Part shown: piece by piece, positions 18,838-28,954 of the stretch | Numbering within the stretch: the stretch's first letter is position 1 | Layout: every line of letters begins with the position of its first letter | NCBI RefSeq assembly: GCF_023073415.1 | Contig: NZ_JADPJL010000061.1 | Coordinates: 1-64,000 of the forward strand | Direction: 5' to 3' | Length of the DNA: 64,000 bases | Origin: Bradyrhizobium sp. 190 | GTDB lineage: Bacteria > Pseudomonadota > Alphaproteobacteria > Rhizobiales > Xanthobacteraceae | The notes under the pieces: generated by a model | The model's database searches: none | Seen by the model: the letters and a program-made list of their open reading frames with translations, nothing else | What the model was told of the DNA's origin: nothing | Position numbers and translations under genes: made by a program

Positions 18838-20048
18838 GTAGATGAGATGCACTTCGTACATGAAGAGAATGCGACACCAGCCCTCCGTATCATTACGTAG
18901 TCGCCCTCCCCGCACAATTCGCAAGGGGGAGTGATTCGCTTGAGAAAGCCGAAGCGGGTGCACACGTATTGAGCTGTTGATAAAGTTGCTTTGCTTATGC
19001 CTCACACAGCTCGGTGGCAGCCGGACCCAGCAAGATACGACCCATAGGCGCCACGATCTCCTTCGAAGGCGCGCTAGGTCAAGTTTCTTCCAGGACGAAC
19101 GTGTAAAGGCGGCACATCTAAAGCGCCTGCCATCTCGGGAATAAACGCTCTTCGCTTTCGAACTGCTACCGCCGCGCGCAGTTTACGCTGACAAGGATCG
19201 CAAACCTATTCAATGTTTCGATCTCTCCACTTGCCTGCTTAAAGGGATCAGCCGTGCTGGAGCTGTCGCTTACGTGCACGGCTCCGCTCGGGCTAGATGG
19301 GAATGGAACTGAGATTTGCCGTGAAAGGCCTCTCACTCTATTCGCGCCAGATGGCTCTTGGGCCTGCGAGTTTTAGGTATATCCACACGAGCAGTCCTGG
19401 CGAGGGCTTGAATCGCACGTAGCGTCAGATTGTACGATCTTAAAAAACAGGTGGCGCCGCCTCTGGCCACCTCAAAGCTTCCCGCCAAGTGATGAGAATT
19501 GCTAATGCCCCACACTCGTGAGCTCACGTCGCAAAATCACGATGCTCGAGCACTTACCCGAAAGCGAACTGGTCTATCGGCCGCATCGCAAACTGGCCAC
19601 GTTGCACCCGGAACAGGATGCGAATTTGGCCCGATCTGCGCAGCATGTGGGTGATAGCCCCGGCTGTTACAGACCGCTCCTGGTTCTCTCTCCTCAACCA
19701 GATGCAGCTTCGGGAGCATGTTGGAGGTCGCTCAATCCACAATTGCCCCCGAGGTATATCTTACCGCTATCGTAACTTCTTTCGTCTAGCCGGGTCGCAA
19801 TCGTTGTTTCGCTCGGCGTTGGCGGCTCTGGCTCATCGGCCGTTTAGCCGCCTCGATGCGCTCGGAAGTTACGGTATCTACGAATAGGCGACCGAAGCAC
19901 CGCTGCGATGGGTGTGCAGATACGCGAGTGCGCTTCCGCGGCCGTCAATGCTTTGAATGGTTCCGACCTGTTTCGCGGTAGACAGGTCATGCTGCGCTTC
20001 GCGCAGAAAGAACAATACCGCAGGATTTATCGACTTGAAGAGGATATC
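18838..20048. other. Leader region of the carboxylase cluster
   Basis: 1.2 kb with no intact gene. It holds MerR-type promoter copy 2. A frame around 19620-19740 (VIAPAVTDRSWFSLLNQMQL) looks protein-like but has no start or family assignment and may be a remnant. Confidence 0.35.
19408..19438 (+). promoter_or_regulatory. MerR-type promoter/operator, copy 2
   Basis: -35 TTGAAT (19408-19413), 19-bp spacer with CACGTAGCGTCAG, -10 TACGAT (19433-19438). Downstream it shares AACAGGTGGCGCCG with copy 4. The upstream TCCACACGA is also similar in copies 4 and 7. The next genes on this strand are the cysteine-rich protein and the carboxylase genes. Confidence 0.7.
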
Positions 20049-20357
20049 GTGAATCAAAAGCAGCGAACGTATCGGTCTTGGTTTTTCAAAGTACACCGCT
20101 GTGCAGCGACACTTGCTGTTGCTGCTGTGACGACAATGGGTCTATGCGCCGAACAGGCGGGTGCGCGAGATCGGCTGGCGACGCCGGAGGAACGAGAGGC
20201 TTGCACACCGGACGTGCTTCGCCTTTGTAGCAGCCACATACCTGATGCAGGAGCCATCACTGCCTGTCTCAGAGCCAAGTTCGTAAACCTGAGTGACCAA
20301 TGTCGCTACGTGATATCGTTTCGAGACTCTGCCAAGGGAAAGGAAGGCTCGAAATGA
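20049..20357 (+). CDS. Secreted cysteine-rich repeat protein
   Basis: 102 residues from a GTG at 20049 preceded by GAGGAT. The paralogue at 46027 has ATG at the same place, which supports this start. Residues 1-36 form a signal peptide (KVHRCAATLAVAAVTTMGLC, cut near AGARD). The mature part has the cysteine-rich repeat pattern C-x5-RLCSSHIPD-x4-ITACLRAK and LSDQCRYV, as in small exported proteins common in Bradyrhizobium. The role is unknown; it is probably periplasmic or secreted. Confidence 0.7.
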   Translation: MNQKQRTYRSWFFKVHRCAATLAVAAVTTMGLCAEQAGARDRLATPEEREACTPDVLRLCSSHIPDAGAITACLRAKFVNLSDQCRYVISFRDSAKGKEGSK

Positions 20358-20537
20358 GCCAGCGCCGATAGCCCGGCGGCTTCGATTGCCCACGTTCGAG
20401 AATAGCCCCTGGGGCTGAATCCAGGAGGGTAACGCCGAATGGGGACAGATGAAAGGGCGCGGGCAATTGAGGCTGCACCAACCGCTTGCGAATGACGGAA
20501 TTCTCGGCGCTGGGCACTTGCTTGGACGAACAGGCGA

Positions 20538-22010
20538 ATGCGTAAATTACCTTTCCAAACCATTCTGATCGCCAACAGAGGCGAGATTGCCGTACGAATC
20601 ATCAAGACCTTGCGAGGGCTGGGGCTTCGCTCTGCAGTTGTCTACCACGATGCGGATGCGGGGACGCCGGCTGTCGCCATGGCTGACACGGCGATTGCAA
20701 TCAGCGGTCGCACGCCGATTGCCGCCTATCTCGATATCCCGCAAATCATTGCTGCTGCCCACAAGGCGAGCGCCGACGCTCTTCATCCGGGCTATGGATT
20801 TCTCTCCGAGAATGCTGAGTTCGCCAGGGCCGTCACAAAGGCGGGCATTGCTTTCATCGGGCCAACTCCGGAAAGCATCGAGCTGATGGGCGACAAAATC
20901 AGGGCCCGCAACTTCGTTCAGCGGAACGGTTTTGCGGTTGCACCTTCGATCGAAGAAGATGATCCAGCGACATTCACATTCAGGGCGCGAACTGTTGGCG
21001 TTCCTTTGCTGGTGAAACCATCGGCTGGAGGTGGCGGCAAGGGCATGCGGATCGTGCGCGACCTCGCTAACTTGGAGGATGCGATTGCGCAGGCGCGCAG
21101 TGAGGCGCAGAGATACTTCGGCGATGGCCGGCTTTACGTCGAACGATACGTCGAAAACCCGCGGCACATCGAAGTTCAGGTGCTCGGCGACTCCTTCGGA
21201 AACGTGGTCCATCTCTTCGAGCGAGAGTGCTCGGTGCAGCGCCGGTTCCAGAAGGTCATCGAGGAGGCGCCGTCCCCCGCACTGTCGCCGGAGTTGCGCA
21301 GGCGGGTCTGCGAAGCTGCCGCGGGCATCGCGCGTGCCGCCAAGTACCAGAACGCAGGCACTGTCGAATTCATCTACGGCGGCGGAGAGTTCTATTTTCT
21401 TGAGATGAATACGCGTCTGCAAGTTGAGCATAGTGTGACCGAGATGATCACCGGCATCGATCTTGTTGCTCAACAGATCTATGTCGCCGCGGGCCGCGAA
21501 CTTGGATTTTCGCAGTCCGATATTGTCTCGAAAGGACACGCGATCGAGGCTAGACTGTATGCGGAAGCCCCGGAACGCGGATATGTTCCGACGACTGGCA
21601 AGGTACTTGTTCTTGAGTATCCGGACGGCGACGGCATACGGATCGACAGTGGCGTCGTGCAAGGCCAGCAGATCACGACAGCGTTCGATCCCATGCTCGC
21701 AAAGATCATCGTGCATTCGCCGACGCGCAATGAGGCTGCGCTGAAGGCCCATCGCGCAATCGGTGAACTGGTGCTTCTCGGCTGCGAGACAAACGCACAC
21801 TTTCTCACACGTATCCTCCGCGACGAGGCTTTTCTGAGCGGACACGTCCATACGGGATATCTTGAGGAAAATCCGCACATCGCATCGGGCGAAGCTGCGT
21901 CCGACTTATCGGCCTTCCTCGCCACAGCCGCCCTCCTGACGAGACCTGTCCGCGAATCGGCAGATGCCGTGCCCGAGCTTCACGCCGCGCTGGGCAGCTG
22001 GAGAAACTGA
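20538..22010 (+). CDS. Biotin carboxylase subunit of an acyl-CoA carboxylase
   Basis: 490 residues. Uses ATP and bicarbonate to carboxylate biotin. Biotin carboxylase N-terminal domain (ILIANRGEIAVRIIKTLRGL), ATP-grasp domain with the glycine-rich loop KPSAGGGGKGMRIV, the HIEVQVLGD and EFYFLEMNTRLQVEH catalytic regions, and the C-terminal domain (GHAIEARLYAE, FDPMLAKIIVH). Unlike MccA or PccA the biotin-carrying domain is not attached; it is the next gene, one base after this stop. The ATG at 20538 opens directly with the domain. It is the first enzyme gene downstream of MerR-type promoter copy 2. Confidence 0.85.
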   Translation: MRKLPFQTILIANRGEIAVRIIKTLRGLGLRSAVVYHDADAGTPAVAMADTAIAISGRTPIAAYLDIPQIIAAAHKASADALHPGYGFLSENAEFARAVTKAGIAFIGPTPESIELMGDKIRARNFVQRNGFAVAPSIEEDDPATFTFRARTVGVPLLVKPSAGGGGKGMRIVRDLANLEDAIAQARSEAQRYFGDGRLYVERYVENPRHIEVQVLGDSFGNVVHLFERECSVQRRFQKVIEEAPSPALSPELRRRVCEAAAGIARAAKYQNAGTVEFIYGGGEFYFLEMNTRLQVEHSVTEMITGIDLVAQQIYVAAGRELGFSQSDIVSKGHAIEARLYAEAPERGYVPTTGKVLVLEYPDGDGIRIDSGVVQGQQITTAFDPMLAKIIVHSPTRNEAALKAHRAIGELVLLGCETNAHFLTRILRDEAFLSGHVHTGYLEENPHIASGEAASDLSAFLATAALLTRPVRESADAVPELHAALGSWRN

Positions 22011-22011
22011 C

Positions 22012-22515
22012 GTGAAACACTCTTTTGAAGTTGATGGCGTAGATTATCAGCTATCGCTTTCACGCTGCCAACAGGGCTATCGCCTTCGCTTGTGTAATAA
22101 AGTGATTGCCCCAGTCGCGCTCTCCCAGCAAGCCGAGGGTTGCGGCGTCCTTACCATCGCTGGCGAAAGCGAACCGGTCAGGTTCGCCATCGACGGCGAG
22201 GTCATTCACGTGCATATCCGCGGCAGGACGCGCATTTTGCACTACCGCGACCCGTTGAGAACGCTCGCTTGCGCGAATAATGAGGCGGATCATCTTCTGA
22301 CCCGCGCGCCAATGCCGGGCCTCGTCGTGACAACCAGCGTTTCGCCTGGTCAATCCGTTTCCGCAGGCACGGCGCTCATGAAAATCGAGAGCATGAAGTT
22401 GGAAACCATCATACGCTCTTCACGGGACGGCGTGATTGACCGAATCCACTTCAACGAAGGCGAGAGCTTCGAGCGAGGCGCAGTGCTGGTTACGCTCTCC
22501 GATGAAGGGCGTTGA
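22012..22515 (+). CDS. Biotin carboxyl carrier protein of the acyl-CoA carboxylase
   Basis: 167 residues from a GTG at 22012, one base after the biotin carboxylase stop. Residues about 1-95 resemble the linker (BT) domain that joins carboxylase and carrier domains in fused alpha subunits. Residues about 98-167 are the biotinyl domain: APMPGLVVTTSVSPGQ, then the biotinylation motif ESMKLE with K129, then FNEGESFERGAVLVTL. The alpha subunit is thus split into two adjacent genes. The stop lies just before the carboxyltransferase start. Confidence 0.8.
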   Translation: MKHSFEVDGVDYQLSLSRCQQGYRLRLCNKVIAPVALSQQAEGCGVLTIAGESEPVRFAIDGEVIHVHIRGRTRILHYRDPLRTLACANNEADHLLTRAPMPGLVVTTSVSPGQSVSAGTALMKIESMKLETIIRSSRDGVIDRIHFNEGESFERGAVLVTLSDEGR

Positions 22516-22516
22516 G

Positions 22517-24124
22517 ATGCAGCGGATCGCTTCTGCAGCGGATGTCAAATCCCACGACTTTTGCCTCAACGAACTCCACAACAAACGACTTGCGGCCGAA
22601 TTAAAGGAACGGCAACGTGCCGCCCGCTTCAACCGTCCCGAACGGGACCTTGAGCGCCTGCGTCGGCAAAACAAGCTGTTTGTGCGTGATCGGATTGAGG
22701 CTTTGCTCGATCCAGAAACTCCGTTCCTCGAGCTTTCGACGCTAGCCGCTAACAAGGCTTACGACGGCGAGGTGCCTGGAGCAGCGCAGGTTGTCGGCAT
22801 CGGCATCGTATCGGGTCGCGAAGTCATTGTTCACGCGGATGACGCGAGCGTGAAGGGCGGCGCATGGTACCCGCTATCTGTCAAGAAGATCGTGCGCGCT
22901 TTGGATATAGCGATCGAGAACCGTCTGCCCGTGGTTCATCTGTGCGACTGTGCTGGTGGATTCCTGCCTTTGCAGGCGGAGTTCTTCGCGGATCGGTATT
23001 ACGCGGGTCGAATCTTCCGCAACCAATCCATTCTCTCAAAGATGGGAGTGCCGCAAGTCGCCATCGCAATGGGTCATTGCACCGCGGGAGGGGCGTACGT
23101 ACCCGCACTTAGCGACTACAACATCATCGTGGAGGGAACGGGCGCGATTTTTCTAGGGGGCCCCCCAGTCGTGAAAGCGGCCACGGGCGAAACGGTATCC
23201 GTCGAAGAGCTTGGCGGCGCTCATATGCATACCAGCGTGTCTGGAACGAGTGACTATTTCGCACACTCCGAGATGCACGCGATTGCCATCGCGCGGGACA
23301 TTGTCGCTCGTTTCAATCGTGTTACGAAAGCCTCGATCAATAGGGTCGCTCCTGAGCCGCCCGCTTACGATGCGTCTGAGTTGTACGGCATTCTTCCCAG
23401 GGATCCTCGAGTGCAGTTCGACATGCGGGAGATTATCGCCCGTCTGGTCGACGGCAGCCGATTTCACGAATACCAGCCTCGCTATGGCGAGTCTTTGGTG
23501 TGCGGCTTCGCCCGCCTCTATGGATATCAGATCGGGCTTATTGCAAACAACGGCGCGCTGCTCAGCGATAGCGCGCTGAAGGGCGCTCACTTCATCCAAT
23601 TGTGCGACAAGAATCGAACGCCCCTGCTGTTTCTGCAGAATATCACGGGTTTCATGGTCGGCCGCGAATACGAACGGCGTGGCATCACCAAGGATGGCGC
23701 CAAGCTGATCATGGCCGTCTCTGGAGCGTCGGTGCCTAAATTCACGGTTATTTGCAACCGCTCCCACGGAGCGGGGACATTCGCTATGGCGGGACGAGCT
23801 TTCGATCCACGCTTTATGTTCTCCTGGCCGCAGTCTCAGATTTCAGCGATGGGTGCAGAGCAAGCGGCAGGCGTGCTTACCCATGTCAAGGCAAGACAAT
23901 TGGCCCGGGCGGGTGGACGTTTATCGGAACAAGATTTGGCGGCCATTCGAGAGCCTATTGTCGAAGAGTATCGGGAACGATCGAGCGCCTACTATGCAAC
24001 TTCCGAAATCTGGGACGACGGCATTCTCGATCCCGTCGACACCAGAAACGCGCTCGCAATCGTCCTGAGCGCTTCGCTCAATACTCCCATCGAGCGGCCA
24101 CGTTACGGCGTCTTCAGACTGTAG
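22517..24124 (+). CDS. Carboxyltransferase subunit, methylcrotonyl/geranyl-CoA carboxylase type
   Basis: 535 residues from the ATG at 22517, with GAAGGG about 8 nt upstream; an alternative ATG at 22502 overlaps the carrier gene. Crotonase-fold carboxyltransferase with MccB/AtuC-like features: CDCAGGFLPLQAEFF, then GHCTAGGAYVPALSD (oxyanion loop), IFLGGPPVVKAATGE, and later FLQNITGFMVGREYE and CNRSHGAGTFAMAGRAFDPR. With its two neighbours it should carboxylate a branched or beta,gamma-unsaturated acyl-CoA; the exact substrate cannot be decided. The absence of other leucine-catabolism genes nearby argues for a specialised role. Confidence 0.8.
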   Translation: MQRIASAADVKSHDFCLNELHNKRLAAELKERQRAARFNRPERDLERLRRQNKLFVRDRIEALLDPETPFLELSTLAANKAYDGEVPGAAQVVGIGIVSGREVIVHADDASVKGGAWYPLSVKKIVRALDIAIENRLPVVHLCDCAGGFLPLQAEFFADRYYAGRIFRNQSILSKMGVPQVAIAMGHCTAGGAYVPALSDYNIIVEGTGAIFLGGPPVVKAATGETVSVEELGGAHMHTSVSGTSDYFAHSEMHAIAIARDIVARFNRVTKASINRVAPEPPAYDASELYGILPRDPRVQFDMREIIARLVDGSRFHEYQPRYGESLVCGFARLYGYQIGLIANNGALLSDSALKGAHFIQLCDKNRTPLLFLQNITGFMVGREYERRGITKDGAKLIMAVSGASVPKFTVICNRSHGAGTFAMAGRAFDPRFMFSWPQSQISAMGAEQAAGVLTHVKARQLARAGGRLSEQDLAAIREPIVEEYRERSSAYYATSEIWDDGILDPVDTRNALAIVLSASLNTPIERPRYGVFRL

Positions 24125-24639
24125 CGATCGGATCAGGCGCAAAGCGAGAAGGCGCTGATCATGCCGATCCTTCGATTTGACGGCTTCCAAATCGGCGGCT
24201 GGGTCTACCTCCACACTCACGGAAAGGAAGATAAGTGGAAACGCATCACCTTCGCCGCGGCCTTCAGCCGATGAGAGCCGGATCTGAACTCAATGTGCTC
24301 CAGTATCGATACTTTCGAAGCAGCTAAAGGAGACCGGGTTCGAACCCGCTCCGGTGGCGACCACTGAGGCGCTGATGCATCAGCGAAGTTTAACGCAACA
24401 CGCGCGACCGGTTTCAAAAACGTTCTGTGCCAGCACCAGGTCATCACACGAATGGGATTCATCAGCTTCCGACGCCGATATGTCCTTGAGCGAACGCGAT
24501 TTGCTGTCTCAAGCACGCAGCTTGCGCTTATCGCCTTTGGGGCCCGACTAGCTTTTCGCCTCTCAAAGGATCAAATCCCGCGACCCAAGCGCCCGAAGCG
24601 ACGTTCTCGTCGCCCCGAACGGACCGAAGAGCACACCTA
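24125..24639. other. Intergenic, no gene
   Basis: No gene recognised. A 12-bp self-complementary stretch, GGGTTCGAACCC, near 24337 resembles a tRNA T-arm, but no tRNA fold could be built around it. Confidence 0.35.
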
Positions 24640-25204
24640 GTGGACAAGCCCAACAAACAATCAACATTTGAAGAACACTTCGATCAAGGGCAGGCGGTAA
24701 AAGACGGGAAATGGCATCACGGCCTGAACCGCGAAGATACTCAGCGCCCCTCGCAAGGTCCAAGTTCGCACATTTGTCAGAGAGGCTGCCCTCGATTCAG
24801 TCCCGATTGCGCTTCGCGCTCTGATATTGATCAACTGTGGAGCTGGGCTTGCAGTCTTGTCATCTCTCGAAGGCGTAGAAACCAGAGCCACAATCGATCT
24901 GAGCCTTATCGGCGCCCTCTCTTCAGCAGCGATGTACTTCGCGTTGGGGGCTGCGCTCGCTTTCCTTGCAATGTTCGCCGGCGCCGCTGCTGAAATGGCG
25001 GTTTCGAGGCTCAGGACTTGTGAGCCACAACGGATCCAAGAGGCGCGCCGCTTGCGCGCTGCGAACGCCGCGCACATTTGCCACGTCTGTTCGTTTATTT
25101 CCGCGCTGGCCTCGCTAGCTTTATTCACTTATGGCCGAGGCGAGCTCCACACTGCCGATGCTTCTGCAGAGGTAAGCTGCCCAAGCGCCTTTGGACTTGA
25201 CTAG
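24640..25204 (+). pseudogene. Small membrane protein, frameshifted
   Basis: A GTG at 24640 starts VDKPNKQSTFEEHFDQGQAV-KDGKWHHGLNRED; an indel near 24740 moves the reading into another frame that gives ALDSVPIALRALILINCGAG, three to four hydrophobic helices (LIGALSSAAMYFALGAALAF; HVCSFISALASLALFTYG) and the stop at 25204. The overall pattern matches a bradyrhizobial membrane protein of unknown function. One repair would restore it. Confidence 0.55.
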
Positions 25205-25246
25205 AACCGAGCTCGCGAGCTGAGAACTGGCAGGAGCCCCTCGCCC

Positions 25247-25495
25247 ATGCAGTGCCCGAAATGCAACTCCGATGATTGGTGCGAAATCGCGTCACATGAT
25301 CCCTGGAGCGGCCGACCGATGATTGCCTGCAATGTCTGCGGCGAATATACTGTGCACAAGCCGGCCGAGCACGAGGAGGCGTACGCGGTCATTGCCGGCG
25401 CCCTCACTGGCGAGCGCCAACACGATGCGCCGGCTGATGCGGGCAAGATCCTGGATGCCCTGGAGAATGCTGGTCTAATGATCGCGCGCACCTGA
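25247..25495 (+). CDS. Small zinc-ribbon protein
   Basis: 82 residues. The N-terminus has two CxxC knuckles, MQCPKCNSDDWCEI and IACNVCGEYTV, which form a likely zinc ribbon. The rest is an alpha-helical tail with no recognised domain. A GGAG ribosome binding site lies about 13 nt before the ATG. Function is unknown; nucleic-acid or protein binding is possible. Confidence 0.5.
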   Translation: MQCPKCNSDDWCEIASHDPWSGRPMIACNVCGEYTVHKPAEHEEAYAVIAGALTGERQHDAPADAGKILDALENAGLMIART

Positions 25496-26738
25496 AAACG
25501 AATAAAAGACCGACCCGTCCATGAACCACACCGTTCTAAGCCCGCAGACCAGACGTCCCGCGGGCCGATAAAAGGGGACTATCGAGGCGGTGCGTGATCG
25601 TAATGCGAGGCTTCACGCCGCTATCACCGATCTGAAGCGGCAGGTCGAGCGAGTGGCATCGAGCCAGCACGATCAGCATTTTAGCCGACTATTTCCGTAC
25701 CCCACCCTCTTGCGCCCTCACCACCTCGAGGAGACCACATTCATGAATGCTGCGTAATGGCTCGCGGCTCTGAGCCGCATGTATTGCACAGTGGAAGATA
25801 CGCTCGCTCGGGGATTGGTGCGCGATCCGGTGGAGCTGCTGGGTAGTTGCGCCGAGATCTATGCAAGGTCGAGGGGCCCGGTCACGTCATTGTGCGTGTC
25901 GTTCTTGGGGCAATAACAGTCGCCGTTGTCGACACAACTTGGCTAGGTCACGGCGGGTTTCCTTTTGGATTCGTTCCTCTCATTCTTTGCGCCCCATCGT
26001 GATCTTAAGCTTCTTGGGTTCAATAATTACAGCGTCGACCGTCACGTGGTGGCGATGTCGCGCGGCGCAAGGAGCGGAAGCACGATTCAGGAGGCTCAGC
26101 CGCTTTGAAGTTGTCAGCCTCGACGATCCAGAAGCTAAACGACTTCCAGACACTGCCTAGCGACTGTTACGAGTTCTCGACTTCGCGCCTGCCTGTGCGG
26201 AATCCGGGCCTTTGTCGTGAACAGCCGGTAAGCGATCGCCATTGTCCGCGGATGCTCCGGATGGACGATTGCGCCCTCGAGCCCATCTGACACGACAACG
26301 CTAGGTGTCGTGACGATCTCGATGAAAAAGATCCTAGGATAACCATGTAACCTACGGGCCGTACGGCTGTTGTCGGCGATAGTCGTCCAGCCATGTTCGT
26401 CAGCCCAAGCCAGGATGAGTTCTGAAGGCTTGATCTGGCGTCCATCCCGATCGATTCGATAACCAGCATGAATGTGGGAAGTATCATGACTTGCGCGAGG
26501 ACCCCTGCACTGGTGGCCGCCGCGCGCGGCCCGCTCCTCGGCCGCCAAGATTTCTCAGTCGTCCTGGTCTGCCCGGAAACACGCGCAGAACGTGTTTCCA
26601 TTCAGCTAAACTGCCCTGGGAGGGCGGTTTCTCAGAGGGCGGCGGGCTGCACTTGGTCGCTTGTGTCCCCGTCACTCTGGAACGCGCGAGATTGCATATT
26701 GGGCGGCACAAACGTTTCAGCCAAGCCATTAAAAGGGA
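25496..26738. other. Mostly non-coding, one possible remnant
   Basis: No intact gene recognised. On the minus strand 26135-26548 encodes a natural-looking stretch (ELILAWADEHGWTTIADNSR, then YPRIFFIEIVTTPSVVVSDG) without a convincing start, possibly a truncated gene of unknown family. The remainder shows nothing I can assign. Confidence 0.35.
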
Positions 26739-26769
26739 TTGAACCTGACGTTGCGTCAGGTTGTAGGAA
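26739..26769 (+). promoter_or_regulatory. MerR-type promoter/operator, copy 3 (best dyad)
   Basis: -35 TTGAAC (26739-26744), 19-bp spacer, -10 TAGGAA (26764-26769). Here the dyad is perfect: AACCTGACG-TTG-CGTCAGGTT. An ATG at 26776 lies where transcription would start, giving a leaderless message. It is the first promoter-like element upstream of trpD and trpC. Confidence 0.75.
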
Positions 26770-26775
26770 TCAATT

Positions 26776-26844
26776 ATGACCAAACCTACGCCACGCAAGC
26801 CATGGCTACCGGCTGACGCGCCCGCCGGGTCGCCGAACGCATGA
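26776..26844 (+). CDS. Putative leaderless 22-residue ORF
   Basis: The ATG lies 7 nt after the -10 hexamer of MerR-type promoter copy 3, at the expected transcription start. It encodes MTKPTPRKPWLPADAPAGSP and two more residues, then overlaps by ATGA with a further frame starting MNANLQLTPVRIDLPLMKPE at 26841. A diverged match to that second frame exists at about 47868 in the decayed copy, so both may be relics of a longer gene. Peptide function is unknown. Confidence 0.35.
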   Translation: MTKPTPRKPWLPADAPAGSPNA

Positions 26845-27105
26845 ATGCCAATTTGCAACTGACGCCTGTTCGAATCGACCTTCCGCTGATGAAGCCGGAA
26901 GGCTGGCAGATCATGCCGCCTGTCGATTTCGCATCCGACGAGGGCAAAGAGCTGAAAGAAGGCCCTCAACACATGTTGTGCGACAAACAGCGCGCGGCCT
27001 TTGTCACTAAGCTGGAACATGGAGGTCGGCACATCGATCAAAGAGGCTACCTTCGCCCTGGCAAAACGCTGGCAATAGCTACAACCAAGCACGTTCGAAA
27101 GCACG

Positions 27106-28119
27106 ATGGACGCCCTCAAATCGATTATTGGCAAGCTCGCCAGTGGCGCCACGTTGACCTGCGAGGAGACGGCATCAGCTTTTCACAGCATGATGTCGGG
27201 CGAAGCCACACCCTCGCAGATGGGCGGACTTCTGATGGCGCTGCGGGTGCGCGGCGAGACGGTGGACGAAATTACCGGCGCCGCTTCCGCGATGCGGAGT
27301 AAGATGCTGCGAGTCAATGCGCCGCACGATTCCGTCGACATTGTCGGCACTGGCGGCGACGCTTTGGGCTCGGTCAACGTGTCGACCTGCGCCGCTTTCA
27401 TCGTCGCTGGTGCTGGCGTACGGGTGGCCAAACATGGCAACGGCGCACTGTCCTCGCGCTCGGGCGCTGCTGACGTGTTGGCGTCGCTCGGTGTGAGGAT
27501 CGACATCACCCCTGAAGACATCGCTCGCTGCGTGCGCGAAGCCGGCATCGGCTTCATGTTTGCGCCGGTCCATCATCCCGTTATGAAGCACGTCCGCCCG
27601 ACCCGGCTTGAGCTTGCGACCCGCACCATCTTCAATCTGCTCGGACCGCTGTGCAATCCGGCGGGCGTCAAGCGACAGATAGTTGGGGTGTTTTCGCGGC
27701 AGTGGGTGCTGCCTTTGGCGCAAGTGTTGAAGACTCTTGGCGCTGAGTCGGTGTGGGTGGTGCACGGCTTGGACGGACTTGATGAGCTCACCTTGACCGG
27801 CCCGACCTTTGTTGCCTCGCTTGAGACCGGCGAGATCCGCACCTTCGAAGTGACCCCCGAAGAGGCCGGTCTCCCCCGCTGTGCCAGCGAGGGACTGAAG
27901 GGCGGCGATGCCGATGCCAATGCAGTGGCGCTGCAAAGCGTGCTCGACGGCACCCCAAGCCCGTATCGCGATATCGCGCTTCTCAATGCGGCCGCGGCAT
28001 TGATCGTGGCCGGCCGTGCCAAAACCTTGAAGGAAGGCGTCGCTCTTGGGCAGAAATCGCTTGGTAGCGGTGCCGCGGCGGCGCGGTTGAAACACCTAAT
28101 CGCAGTATCCAACGCTTAA
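27106..28119 (+). CDS. trpD: Anthranilate phosphoribosyltransferase
   Basis: 337 residues, full length. Transfers phosphoribosyl from PRPP to anthranilate in tryptophan synthesis. Visible: the N-terminal helical domain (SGEATPSQMGGLLMALRVRG), the PRPP loop GTGGD at 81-85 followed by NVSTCAAF, KHGN at 109-112, and RTIFNLLGPLCNPAG. It is followed 16 bp later by trpC. A trpDC pair inside a symbiosis island, away from trpA/trpB, suggests either a spare copy or use of anthranilate for a special product. In the decayed copy of this cluster trpD is absent and a trpC remnant remains. Confidence 0.88.
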   Translation: MDALKSIIGKLASGATLTCEETASAFHSMMSGEATPSQMGGLLMALRVRGETVDEITGAASAMRSKMLRVNAPHDSVDIVGTGGDALGSVNVSTCAAFIVAGAGVRVAKHGNGALSSRSGAADVLASLGVRIDITPEDIARCVREAGIGFMFAPVHHPVMKHVRPTRLELATRTIFNLLGPLCNPAGVKRQIVGVFSRQWVLPLAQVLKTLGAESVWVVHGLDGLDELTLTGPTFVASLETGEIRTFEVTPEEAGLPRCASEGLKGGDADANAVALQSVLDGTPSPYRDIALLNAAAALIVAGRAKTLKEGVALGQKSLGSGAAAARLKHLIAVSNA

Positions 28120-28135
28120 CAGCCGAGCCTAACCG

Positions 28136-28954
28136 ATGTCCGATATCTTGACGAAGATCAAAACCTACAAGCGCGAAGAGATCGCAGCCGCCAAGCGCGC
28201 CTTGCCACTTTCAGAGGTCGAAGCGCTGGCGCGGCAGGCCTCGCCCCCGCGGGGTTTTCTCGCCGCCATCTGCAACAAGCACGCAGCAGATGAATATGCG
28301 CTGATCGCCGAGATCAAAAAGGCCTCTCCCTCCAAAGGCCTTATCCGGAGCGACTTCGATCCGCCCTCGCTAGCCAGGGCCTATGAAGGGGGCGGCGCGG
28401 CCTGTCTGTCGGTGCTGACGGACACGCACCTCTTTCAGGGGGACCCTGATTTCATGGTCGCGGCGCGCGCGGCAACATATCTTCCGGTGCTGCGCAAGGA
28501 CTTCTTGTTCGACACCTATCAGGTGGCAGAAGCGCGCGCTCAGGGGGCCGACTGCATCCTGATCATCATGGCGGCGCTCGAAGACGAAGCCGCTCGTGAG
28601 ATAGAGGCTGCGGCCATGGCCCATGGTATGGATGTGCTGATCGAGATCAACGACGTCGACGAGATCGATCGGGCGCTAAAACTTCGCTCGCCGATGATCG
28701 GCATCAACAACCGCAACCTGCGCACCTTCGAGACCTCTCTTACGATCAGCGAAGCGCTGGCGCCGCTCGTACCGAAGAATCGCGTGATCGTCGGCGAAAG
28801 CGGTATCCGCTCGCAGGGCGATGTTCTGCGTCTTTCGCGGCTTGGCATTTCGACCTTCCTGGTCGGAGAAAGTCTGATGCGGCAGGCTGATGTGAGGGCG
28901 GCGACCCGCGCGCTGCTCTCGCGCGAGGCGGCGGTTTCAACCGGAGCGCAGTGA
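28136..28954 (+). CDS. trpC: Indole-3-glycerol phosphate synthase
   Basis: 272 residues. TIM-barrel enzyme closing the indole ring of CdRP. Catalytic lysines are visible: K61 in AEIKKASPSKG and K121 in VLRKDF. Phosphate-binding loops INNRNLRTF and VGESGIRS are present. Sixteen bases separate it from trpD, so the pair forms an operon, probably driven from promoter copy 3. A degraded paralogue lies at 48510-48870 with the same MNNRNLRTFET segment. Confidence 0.88.
   Translation: MSDILTKIKTYKREEIAAAKRALPLSEVEALARQASPPRGFLAAICNKHAADEYALIAEIKKASPSKGLIRSDFDPPSLARAYEGGGAACLSVLTDTHLFQGDPDFMVAARAATYLPVLRKDFLFDTYQVAEARAQGADCILIIMAALEDEAAREIEAAAMAHGMDVLIEINDVDEIDRALKLRSPMIGINNRNLRTFETSLTISEALAPLVPKNRVIVGESGIRSQGDVLRLSRLGISTFLVGESLMRQADVRAATRALLSREAAVSTGAQ

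Noticed and set aside
24330..24360. tRNA T-arm-like GGGTTCGAACCC followed by GGTGGCGACCA
   Set aside because: No acceptor, D or anticodon arms could be folded upstream with correct spacing. The palindrome alone is not enough to call a tRNA or an integration-site fragment.
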